Below, piece by piece: positions 55,440 to 64,000 of a stretch of DNA of 64,000 nt. A program made the translations under genes and the position numbers. The DNA lies in assembly GCF_022605725.1 (NCBI RefSeq), contig NC_065549.1, forward strand, positions 38,269,690-38,333,689, in the 5' to 3' direction. Origin of the DNA: Anthonomus grandis grandis (lineage: Eukaryota > Arthropoda > Insecta > Coleoptera > Curculionidae). The notes beneath the pieces were generated by a model. That model made no database searches. It had not been told where the DNA came from and worked only from the letters and a program-made list of their open reading frames with translations. Every line of letters starts with the position of its first letter. Within the stretch, counting starts at the first letter, position 1.

Positions 55440-56110
55440 AGACTCAAGTCAAGTCAAAATTCAAAGTTTTTAGGCAGTAGTGTCTAAAAAGAATATCTTT
55501 TCTGGAAGGTAACTAGTCACTTTGAAGTTCAATATCTAAAGAACTTACTAATCTATTTTTGTAAAACAAAAACCTGAATATTCAGATTTTTTTTTCAAAT
55601 ATTCTTTATGGTTCGAACTAGTTCAAGCAAAATTTTCAAGAATATTAGCGTTTTTGAGCAATAGGGTCTAAAAAGAATGTCTACTCTGCAAGATAACCAG
55701 TCACTTTAAAGTCCCATATCTAAAATATCTATTTTAAATAAATAAAAACCAGGATATTCAGGAAACTATTTCGTATAAATTTTGTTAATAGTTTACACTA
55801 GTTTAAGCAAAGATTTCAAAGGTACAATCATTTTTAGGTAGTTATGTAAAGAATGTCTACTCTGTAAGGTAACTAGTCACTTTGAAGTCCAAAATCTAAA
55901 AAACTTATTGGCATATTTTTATAAAAAAAAAACAAGATATTCGGAAAACTTTTATTTACAAATGTTCTTTACAGTTTAGACTAGTCCAATCAAATTTTAA
56001 AAATATGAGCGTATTTAGGCAGTAGTGTCTAAAAAGAATGTTTATTTTGCAAGGCAACCAGTCACTTTAAAGTCCAAAATTTTAAAAAATTATTGACTTA
56101 TTTCTGTATA
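55440..56110 (+). repeat. Tandem ~180-bp satellite-like repeat, about 3.7 units
   Basis: Units begin near 55481, 55667, 55842 and 56025 with TCTAAAAAGAAT(G/A)TC or a close variant. Each holds AACYAGTCACTTTRAAGTCC, a run of A, GATATTC and TTTTTAGGCAGTAG. Spacing is 175-186 bp and units differ by perhaps 15-25%. AT-rich, no open frame. Confidence 0.85.
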
Positions 56111-56585
56111 ACAAAAAACAAGATATTCAACAAAGTAAAACAACCAATTAGAGGTATTCAAATTTTTTTATTTCAGTTATGATACCAAACAACTAATAAA
56201 AGAAGTTACTAAACGAATTACTAATAACCTTATCCTAATAGTTAATAGAATATCCATTATTATTGATTACTTGCTGGCAACGTCGCAGCATTAAGGCAAT
56301 CAAATTTTGCATAACGTTGTCCGGAAGTTTTTTCCAAACTGGACTGATTTAACCTATCAATGATTTATTCGGAAACATTTATGTTCGAAAACGACGTTTC
56401 ACTTCTTCCCACAAGTTCTCAAATAGGTTAAGGTCGGGAAATTATGCCGGCCACTCTAAGACTAAGTAATTTCCTCGGAAATGTCGTTCTCTCGAATAAT
56501 TCACGAAGAGTGTTTTGGATTGTTATTCTGCTGAAACGTTAAACATAAGGAAGCATAAAATTCTCTATATATTAATTTTCTATTA

Positions 56586-58723
56586 CAGTAGAATTCCTCT
56601 TAACCGGTCACCTCGGGACTGCATACCTGGCCGGTTGCCGTTTTGGCCGGTTAATCCGAAGTGTACTTATATATGTGTACATAATACATATTATATTATA
56701 TTCATTGTCTATGTTATGTACATATGTATATATATTGAAGAGATTATTATACATATATATGAACATAATAAATATAAAATAATGGAGAAATATTCTTTAT
56801 ATAGTTATGTATTTCATATTTACATACATAAAGGTGCTACATCAACAAATAAACATATCTATATAAGTTTAATATGTAATTATTTTTTGAAAAAGTCTGT
56901 GATTTTCTTCTATTTTTTAAGCTTTAGTGAATTTCTGAATGCGATATCCCTCCATTTTCTAATCACCAAAACGTCTAATGCTGTTGACTCATGTTGCTGC
57001 TCAATGAATTTAATGCAAGTTCCATTACATTTTTGGCTTCTTCATGAGAAATCGTTTTTTCCTCTTCAATGTTACTACTCTCATCATATTCCTCTGGTTC
57101 TTTGGTTGCTAAATCTATGAATTCTTCATCATTCAAAAATTCATTTTCAAGGCGATCGTCACAACTTATCATCCAATTTTCCACATCTTCTGATTGCAAT
57201 GCTTCGTTGCCCGTTAACTTTTGAAGGTCTTGTAGAGTGGATTTGTTTTCTTCTTCTTCAGTCCCTGCAATATTGGAGATCGCAACTAGATTCTCAACAT
57301 CTGGCCAAAGTTTTCTCCAAGATTTAATAAACTTTGAAGAGGGCATTTCATGAAATGCTGTAGCTAACATATAGATAATGTCCTTGATATTGATCTTTTT
57401 GATGACTTCTAAAAGACCTTTGTCTTCACTCGCCGAGTGTTGAAGAATTTCAGAAACAAGTTTACGCCTGTATCGTTTTTTTAAGCTTTCGATCAATCCT
57501 TGGTCCATTGGTTGCACTAAGCTTGTCACATTAGGAGAAAGATAAACTAATTTTATGTCATCTATATCGCAGTCATGAGGATGGGTTGGAGCATTATCTA
57601 ACACTAGAACTGCTTTGATAGGCAAGTTAACACTTTTTAAATGTCTTTTAACTCTTGGAACAAGCTCTAAATTAAACCACTCTTTAAACAGGTCTGAATT
57701 CATCCACGCTGATTTTTATGACTTATAATAGACCGGAAGGGACGATGGATTCAAGTTTTTGAATGCCCGTAGTTTAGCAGACTTGCCAATAACGAAAAGA
57801 GGAATTTTATGAGTTCCCGCTGCATTCGAACAAACGGCCACTGTAATACGTTCTTTGTTCTTTTTAAAGCCAGATGCAGACTGTTCATGACTGCCTAGAA
57901 AAGTTTTTTCTGGTAACATTTTAATGTTAAGCCCGGTCTCGTCCATACTATAAACTTGTTCTGGAGATAATTCCTGTGTTTTAACCTTTTCACCAAACTT
58001 AGTCTTGAATTCTGTCCCACCTGAAGTATCAGCAGACAGTTTTTCTCCACTTACATGTGCGAAACGAATTCCGTGTCGCTTTTTCCATCGATTCCAACCA
58101 TCACTTACCACAAATTCGCTTCCATTATTAATCTTCTGGTGGATAGCCAGAGCTTTTTCTTTCAAAATTGGGCCGCCAATCGGTGTACCTCTTCGACGTT
58201 CCTGAAGAAACCAGATCCACAAAGCTTCATCGACGACCTCGCAAATCGGTTTTTTTCTCCTACAACGGCTGCCCAGATTCTTATCAGATTCCATTTTCGA
58301 ACAAAACTCCTCAATCGAATGCCTATCTCTTCGCCAGTCATTTACAGTGCTTTTTCCAACATTAAATTCTGCACAGATTTTCGCCACAGATTCATCATTA
58401 TCAATCCGCTTTAACACTTTTAAACGTGTATCCATCGAAACCACAAGTCTTTTGTGCTTTGCACTCATTGTTAAGGAAATAGTTATGTTTTGTACGTACC
58501 CACAGCAAGAACAAACCAAACTGATCAAAACGACAAAATAATCCTATCCAACATCGTTTATATTTCAATTCACAGGGATCTCCCCGTAATAACGGGGAAA
58601 TCCCAGCCGAATCGCCTCGCCGATGAATTTCTTGGAAAATATTGCGTTGCGTTCGGCTGTTGTAAACAGGCCGGTTATTCCGTCGACCGGTTAATGCGAA
58701 GCCAATTAAGAGAAATTATACTG
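56586..58723 (-). mobile_element. Tigger (pogo) element, complete, TA-flanked
   Basis: Ends CAGTAGAATTCCTCTTAACC and, reverse-complemented, CAGTATAATTTCTCTTAATT, with GGCCGGTT motifs just inside both ends. TA at 56584-56585 and 58724-58725. Size 2.14 kb. Confidence 0.92.
56975..58468 (-). pseudogene. Tigger transposase with one premature stop
   Basis: Start MSAKHKRLVVSMDTRLKVLK (CENP-B type helix-turn-helix, KICAEFNVGKSTVNDW), second DNA-binding part RRRGTPIGGPILKEKALAIH, FVVSDGWNRWKKRHGI. First Asp YSMDETGLNIKMLP, second LVLDNAPTHPHDCDIDDIKL, third SLVQPMDQGLIESLKKRYRR, 30 residues on. A single TAA at about 57716 follows PVYYKS, where a Gln is expected; the same frame continues KSAWMNSDLFKEWFN. 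Acidic C-terminus ends SSNMSQQH. Otherwise complete at about 497 residues. Confidence 0.92.
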
Positions 58724-58888
58724 TATATATATTTCCTATAAAGAATACGATTCATGGTTGTGTTAAAAAAGTGTATTGGGCCCACCTCTTTTCACGAAAA
58801 GCAATAAATAAGATCATAATTTTATGCAATAAGTCTTTTTTTATGCAACGAAATATTTAATTTAATATCTATATATAATAATTTTCAG

Positions 58889-58957
58889 CAATTTAGATCT
58901 CCTAGACCCGCTTCGCTTATGCCACGGAGTCCAACTATGGGGCAATGTATGGCAAGT
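58889..58957 (+). CDS. Host gene exon 17
   Basis: Acceptor ATTTTCAG, donor AGT|GTAAGT, phase 0 to phase 0, 69 nt. Encodes QFRSPRPASLMPRSPTMGQC then MAS. The following intron is 66 bp. Confidence 0.84.
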
Positions 58958-59023
58958 GTAAGTTTTCTTTGTAGTTAAAAATTGTACCCCACAGATGGAA
59001 AAAAACTGCTTTATTGTTCTTAG

Positions 59024-59068
59024 GTGATGACTGGATTAGAAGATATATACCAACAAAGGCCTCCTCAA
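59024..59068 (+). CDS. Host gene exon 18 (45 nt)
   Basis: Acceptor TTGTTCTTAG, donor CAA|GTAAGT, phase 0 to phase 0. Encodes VMTGLEDIYQQRPPQ. Confidence 0.82.
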
Positions 59069-60554
59069 GTAAGTTGTTTTATTTGATGATTTCCAATTTG
59101 TACAACAGTAATTCACTACAGCAAAACTAAAAACTTACATTTTTAAATATGATACCAAGATATGTAATAAAATTACCATACTATCTGTAACTCTTAAGTC
59201 GTTTTCACTTGTTTAAAACTTTTTGAAATTTATTCTCAATGATACTTTAAGACTTTTTATTATCTGTAAAAACCGTATAGATGAATTACTTTCAAAGATT
59301 AGTTTATGATTTTGATATATGTTCTCCACTGAAAACGTTTAAATTTCGATAAATGAAATTAGAATTTATTACTCAGCGCGATGTAGACTAAGAATTCTAT
59401 AACGAAAGTTTTTCACCAGTAATAGATACTACAGTTTCAGAAAATTATCTAAGGGTAGAAAAAAATGTAATTATTGTACCTGCTTCTTTTTTTAGTGGCA
59501 TTTAAATAATATTCTAAAGAATCTTTAAAAGTAGAAATGAAGCTGATCTAAGTTCTAAAAGTGGAGTTATGACCCAAGTTACCGTAAACTGTTTTCCCTT
59601 TTAGACATATTTGTTTATTCCATAGATTTTTTTTAGTTTAGTTATTTAAGGGTTACTATCATCTTGGTAAAGCTCAATCAATATTTTATCTAGGGTGGAC
59701 ATTTCCTCTTTAAAATAAATTGATTGAACTAATTTTCGAATTTCACATTTGCTGTTATCAAGGATTTTTGTTAGTTTTCCTTAAATTTTTTTGAAAGATT
59801 TTATTAATACCTTACTACTTATCTTATTGTTAATCCCTTACTACTTATCTTATTATTAATACCTTTTCTTCCTAGAATCTGTTGGAAATGATAGACTTTA
59901 CAAAAATAATAATTATTTCGAAACATTGGTCAATGATTTCTTGAATAAAAATTTTTTTCATATACAAGTACATTTAAAATAATTCTTCAGTCTCTGATGC
60001 TAGAAAATTGTAGATGTATTTAAGAGTGAATAAATCTATTCTAATTTTTATAATATTTATTATGAGTGTAGTATATAAAACCTCATTAGATATGCAAAAA
60101 AACTACATGGATTCAAAAGCACCATGAAGTTTAGTAAAAATCTTAAAATAATTGCATTTTATCGTTTTTAAAGTCTTCTTTTTTAAACTCCGACACTTAT
60201 CGCCAATATTTTAATATTCACCTTATGAGTATTTACAATATTACAGTATAACTAATTATGATTAGTGAAATGTTCTTTAGAATTGCTAGTATCAAAGTTA
60301 TCTCCACTCTCGTTAATTTTCCAAAATCCTTTTTACTCAGACTCAAACCCATAAAGCTTTTTTATCGTATGACATATTTTCTAGAAAATAGTCTAATCTT
60401 AAACTGCTCCGTTAAGCAGTAACAGAATTTTAAGAAATTGCTAATTTAATTTTAATAACAGAAAAATACAAATTGTTATTTAAGGCGATATGGGCCAAGA
60501 ATTCTCCAATAAAAAGTTGTTCCATTAAATCAACTAAACCTTTTCTCCAGTTAT
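59069..60554. other. Intron sequence, nothing recognised
   Basis: About 1.5 kb of AT-rich sequence. No coding frame, terminal repeat or structured RNA that I can support. Confidence 0.35.
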
Positions 60555-60599
60555 ATAATAATCAGTGGCGGCTCGTGGGAAAAAAAGTAGGTAAAGATT

Positions 60600-61760
60600 T
60601 GCATGGCCCAGAAAACAGTATTATAGTTAGAGCTGACTTACCTAGTTTTTATAAATCAAGTCGATCCTTCGGTTCTTTAGGAAAGCGAATCGGTTAATAA
60701 TATCCTCGTAAAACGGATGTTGCATTTGCATAAGTTCTTTTAATAGTTCTTTATGTAGTAAAATAATAGCTTAACAATTGGCGCGTTCCTTTTATTGGAT
60801 TTAAACAATAATTAATATCCAGAGATTTTTTTAAAAGAACATCTTATAAAATATCTGTTAAATTGAAAATATTGCTAAGCACTGTTGCTAAAAATGTAAT
60901 CTCAAAGTCATTAAACTCTCTTAAAAAGCCTTTAGCCAACTGAACTGATTTACGATCTGACTCTTCAGAATTCATAATATTGTCAAAAGTCTGTTTCAGT
61001 TTTTGCCAGTCATCAATAATTACGTTGATTAATTTTGAATTAGAAGTCCATCATGTCTCTGTAATTGTTGGCATACGTCTAGCTGATGTAGATGCCAGAG
61101 CGTAGGATCGTTTTGATGAACTATGAAAAAATGATGGAATTCCTGCAATAGTTGCAAAAAAAATGCGGCATTTTGAAATCTTCCTAAAGCTCTGTTGTAA
61201 AACAAGATTAAGTCGGTGTGCTAGACAATGCACAAAAATTCCTTGTGGGGCATGTTCTTTTATTTTTTGCTGAAGTCCATTCAAATGCCCTGACATCACA
61301 CTCGCTTCATCATAACACTATCCTATTAGCTTATCTTTGTATTCTAAAGGTTCTAAAACTGTTGCAGCCATAGTGAACAAATCATCAGCGGTTTTCCCAG
61401 CACTAACATCATAAAATCCGTAAAACCTTTCAACTAATATCCCTTGAGAATTAACAAATCTTTATATTATTGATGACTGTGAGGTCTGAGTTATGTCAGT
61501 AGTGTCATCAATTTGGAGGGAAAAAAAATTAGTATCCTTAATTTCAGATCTAATGTAGTCACTCATGTAATTTGAAATATATTCAATTATCTCATTTTGA
61601 ATTGTTTTTGACTCCCCACTAAAAACATTTTTAATTTTGTTCTAGTGGCTGTTGGTTTCGACAGGGCTTACATCCATTAACAAATTTAATAACTCTTTAA
61701 AATTTCCCCTCTTTATTGAGTCAATTTTCTCGTCCTGTCCGTGAAACGGCAACTTGTATT
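60600..61760 (-). pseudogene. hAT transposase, DUF4371/ZMYM1-like, decayed
   Basis: Minus strand: PFHGQDEKIDSIKRGNFKEL, VFSGESKTIQNEIIEYISNY, FFSLQIDDTTDITQTSQSSI (first Asp), then RFVNSQGILVERFYGF, CYDEASVMSGHLNGLQQKIK, GIFVHCLAHRLNLVLQQSFR, TITET and WTSNSKLINVIIDDW. The order matches the DUF4371 region of proteins annotated ZMYM1-like. At least four stops (near 61640, 61465, 61318, 61050). The hATC end is not readable. Confidence 0.82.
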
Positions 61761-61955
61761 TACTAAATCTTAATCACGAACCAATCTCCAAATTCAATCT
61801 CCACAACTGCAAAAAATCCAACACACTACTAACTAATATCCAAAATCCGAAAAATCCCAAACTAACCACAAATAAACGCCCGACCCCGCGAAAAACAACA
61901 GGTGAATATCAAACTGATTGATCTGCACCCGCCTTAGTTTCTTATGGCCGATTAT

Positions 61956-62759
61956 AGGTTTGTCCTCAGAGCAGTAAGAAACAAGTTTTCGACAAATAAA
62001 CATGCGCAATAGAGTAAAATGCGTTCGCACAGGAACTTCTGATCGGTTTCAAATCAAAAGTTTGATGTTCTTACACAAATTTCTGATCGTCATCTGATAG
62101 TCAGACTTGTTTTCGGATTTATTTCAAGCAAAGTGTCAGAGAATTCGTGTAGCCAGTCAATGCCGATCTTCGGAATATGAACATAACCTCTAAATTGTTG
62201 TTTGTATTTTGTCGTTTTGTATACTCCTTGATATTCGTTTTGAAAATTTTATTTTAAATTGTTGAATTAGTCTAAAAATAAACATTAAGGAAATAAGTGA
62301 TTTTGAATCGTCGGAAGAATCTGATCAGAATTTAGTTGATTCCGAGTTATGTTGATTCCGACACAGACTTTTAAAGAAGATTTAATTGAAGAACGGATAA
62401 AGCCCAAAAATCAAAACTATTTTTATGAAACCGTGTCCCAATTTAATAGAATGGAATTTTTGGACTATTTTAGAGTAAATCTTGAAGCAGCAAATAATCA
62501 CACAACCTTAAACTATATTAATAATATACAGCTATTTCAAGGTTGTAGTATATTTTTTTTTTGTTTATGTTTGATTTATTTTCCCATTTTCCACTGGCAT
62601 TAAAAAGTGAGGTTATTTTTCTTCTCCACTCAACCCGTATTTGATGTTCGCACAGACGGTTTCAAATCGATCAGAAGTTGTAATATTTTACGCATGCTCA
62701 TCAAGAATGGTTTGGAAACCGTTTCAAACTTGTAAGAAATTTGCAGTGAGAACAAACCT
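61956..62759 (+). mobile_element. PIF/Harbinger-like element, short, nested in the hAT
   Basis: Ends AGGTTTGTCCTCAGAGCAGT and, reverse-complemented, AGGTTTGTTCTCACTGCAAA, each followed by a GAAACCGATCAGAAGTT-like block in inverted order. It holds the start of a transposase-like frame (ISDFESSEESDQNLVDS, DLIEERIKPKNQNYFYETVS, FNRMEFLDYFRVN) that ends within the element, so it is an internally deleted copy. A related fragment is at 12640-13103. Confidence 0.72.
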
Positions 62760-62779
62760 TTTGTGATGCCGCGCGAGGC

Positions 62780-62802
62780 TGACGTCACGTTGCCATGGCA
62801 AC
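62780..62802. promoter_or_regulatory. Perfect CRE plus perfect RFX X-box in the hAT 5' region
   Basis: TGACGTCA (62780-62787) is the palindromic CREB/ATF site. GTTGCCATGGCAAC (62789-62802) is a full palindromic X-box for RFX factors. They are one base apart, in a GC-rich stretch (62766-62830) unlike its surroundings. The stretch lies upstream of the minus-strand hAT transposase, between the nested Harbinger and the right terminal repeat, so it could act as the transposon promoter. Confidence 0.6.
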
Positions 62803-63066
62803 GGTGAAGGCGATCGCGGATATAACACGGGATCTTCACTTGGACACAAATTAGTATATTGGGGTTTTGTGGGTTGCGGCGCAGAACTGATTAATAGAAT
62901 TTATTGATTATTGGATAAACTGATATATTATTTAATAAAAACTAGTTATTTTGGTACTTTTTGATTGTCTTAGATCAAAAAAGAATACTCATATGTTGTT
63001 TTTTTTTTAATTTATATTTTCTGGTGAAGCTCACCTTCACCTACTTCACCTGACGAGTTGCCCCTG

Positions 63067-63772
63067 GTAATAATAAAACTGGTAGTACTTCTATGAATAA
63101 ATATGATATTTTAAGTAATTTTTGTAAAAATCTTATCCAGATTCTCAATGTCTACTTCATTAAGATAGAACCAATTCTGATTTATGAAATATTTTTCAGA
63201 ATTTATAGTGTATAGTTGTCTTCACTCTCCTGGAATTTCTACTTCCTAAGGCTCAGAATGCCTCGGAGCCATTGGAGAAATCAGATTCATCTGCTTCAAA
63301 CATAAATTAAAAAAAACATAAAAAAGCAAGCCTATGCATACTAATATAAACACAACGTAAAAAGGTTTGTTAAAAAAACTGACAAGGAACGATCTTTAAA
63401 ACCCAAATATTTTTATGGAAAATACACAGGAAAGTTGTATAAATTGCATCAAGTATTTTTAAAATAACATACAGTTTTAATAGCGCGTTTCCTTATATTT
63501 ATTCGACAACCTGTAGGTGGAATAGAAATTCCACCCACCTATCATAGGTTTTAATGTGTTATTTGATATACAAAGCGACGTGGAACAAGAGTTTTTTAAT
63601 AAAAGTTAATTCAGTGGTAGTGCAAGTTATCGTCAATTACAGATAAAATTATTATAATACTATTTATCGATAAGGTTATATTGTTTAAAATAAGTTCTTT
63701 TTATGGCAAATTTAGAAATCGTTAATATCATTATAAAGCAAATATAATTAAAAGTTTCTTACATTATTTAAG
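63067..63772. other. Intron sequence, nothing recognised
   Basis: AT-rich intron leading to the final exon. No gene or repeat seen. Confidence 0.3.
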
Positions 63773-63854
63773 GACATGCCTTCAACATCCAGAGGAGCTT
63801 CTCCAACTAGAATGCCCCAAGAACCTTCTACTAGTGCAAGTGGTGCTAAACCCA
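63773..63854 (+). CDS. Host gene exon 19 of window
   Basis: Acceptor CATTATTTAAG, donor CCCA|GTACGT, phase 0 to phase 1, 82 nt. Encodes DMPSTSRGASPTRMPQEPST then SASGAKP. It leaves an open codon, so the gene continues past the window. Confidence 0.76.
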
Positions 63855-64000
63855 GTACGTATATTTTTATTTTTGTATTTTATAATGAAAAAACTACTAT
63901 TTGTCGAGATAGCATTGCCATAAGTTCTAAAAAACATACGAAGTTTTACCATAATCCGCTAGTGATGGTCACCAACCGTATGCAGGAAGTATCTACAGTT

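Larger units (their letters stand above)
56190..58815 (-). pseudogene. Tc1-like transposase pseudogene split by Tigger
   Basis: Upstream half at 58815-58726 reads VGPIHFFNTTMNRILYRKYI. The downstream half at 56583-56190 reads ENFMLPYV, QQNNNPKHSS (second Asp changed to Asn), EWPA, FPDLNLFENLWEEVKRRF (Glu kept) and LRRCQQVINNNGYSINY. The two halves are continuous once the Tigger at 56586-58723 and one TA are removed. Confidence 0.78.
60563..63066 (-). mobile_element. hAT element (ZMYM1-like transposase), 8-bp target duplication
   Basis: Left end CAGTGGCGGCTCGTGG...GTAGGTAAAG and right end, reverse-complemented, CAGGGGCAACTCGTCAGGTG, then GTAGGTGAAG. Flanks ATAATAAT (60555-60562) and GTAATAAT (63067-63074) match 7/8. 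Carries a decayed transposase and a nested Harbinger element. Confidence 0.85.
5364..63854 (+). other. Host gene model: 19-exon Pro/Ser/Thr-rich modular protein (partial)
   Basis: Joining 19 GT-AG-bounded exons gives 1,999 nt with no stop, and reading phase is conserved at all 18 junctions: 0, then nine phase-1 joins, then 2, 0, 1, 0, 1, 1, 0, 0, 0, leaving phase 1 at the end. By chance this would be very unlikely in AT-rich DNA. The predicted chain starts TPGYGPTPAKRSPM and ends GASPTRMPQEPSTSASGAKP. It is rich in Pro, Ser, Thr, Arg and Gln with many SP/TP pairs (possible proline-directed kinase sites) and a few Cys-Pro motifs (CEPCGPV, CGPCGEDE). Four acidic exons and three to four RQQE exons alternate. 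I see no signal peptide, membrane segment or named domain and do not recognise the family. The true start lies upstream and the end beyond 63854. Introns range from 55 bp to about 17 kb, the long ones being mostly transposons. Some exons may be alternative or missed. Confidence 0.78.

Noticed and set aside
55440..56110. Tandem units as a CRISPR-like array
   Set aside because: Units are contiguous ~180-bp repeats without spacers, in a eukaryotic intron.
56515..57120. 201-codon plus-strand frame
   Set aside because: It runs across the Tigger terminal repeat and antisense to the Tigger transposase; no domain.

Overview
This is an AT-rich eukaryotic window, most likely insect (possibly beetle). 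The evidence is short GT-AG introns of 55-70 bp next to very long ones, no operons, and a dense mix of Tc1/mariner, pogo/Tigger, piggyBac, hAT, PIF/Harbinger, Penelope, LTR and several non-LTR families typical of arthropod genomes. I see no tRNA, rRNA, CRISPR or bacterial gene.

One host gene on the + strand threads the whole window. I reconstruct 19 consecutive exons (5364-63854). Their phases match at all 18 junctions, and together they give 1,999 nt (666 codons) with no stop. Both ends lie outside the window or are unresolved. The product is Pro/Ser/Thr/Arg-rich, low-complexity and unrecognised. Its N-terminal half comes from an alternating exon pair: an acidic 'LExLERxF' exon (type B, 111-129 nt) and a 51-nt 'RxRQQEAxLRTP' exon (type A). 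All these junctions are phase 1, in the order B-A-B-A-B-A-B-A'. One A+B pair is an obvious recent tandem duplication (23008-23590 and 26787-27372).

Nearly all the rest is transposon sequence inside the introns. 1-4139: an LTR element (gag start, primer-binding site, LTR; - strand) split by a complete hAT element. 4154-5252: a 1.1-kb foldback element. 6.5-13.1 kb: nested MITE, mariner and pogo-like elements, a decayed mariner and a Harbinger fragment. 13.3-15.5 kb: a mariner inside a palindromic MITE. 15.8-19.0 kb: an I-like LINE with a 14-bp target duplication, inside an older reverse-transcriptase fragment. 19.0-22.1 kb: a deleted mariner and a decayed multi-exon gene with a CDNCGGQNKN domain. 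23.7-26.8 kb: a Tc1/mariner relative with D-x81-E spacing. 27.4-28.9 kb: a second mariner copy. 30-36.6 kb: LINE, Penelope and mariner fragments. 37.9-40.6 kb: piggyBac. 41.1-42.8 kb: Tc1. 43-47.6 kb: mariner, LINE and Tc1 remnants. 47.7-49.7 kb: a mariner with an intact two-exon transposase. 49.9-54.4 kb: foldbacks, a LINE, and a mariner carrying a MITE. 55.4-56.1 kb: a tandem ~180-bp repeat. 56.2-58.8 kb: a Tigger inside a Tc1 pseudogene. 60.6-63.1 kb: a hAT carrying a Harbinger and a CRE/X-box pair.

The most promising leads are the modular exon array, the CRE plus RFX X-box pair in a hAT 5' region, a 19-bp core shared by terminal repeats of two diverged mariner families, the subterminal palindromes of the piggyBac, and the same premature stop in two mariner copies.
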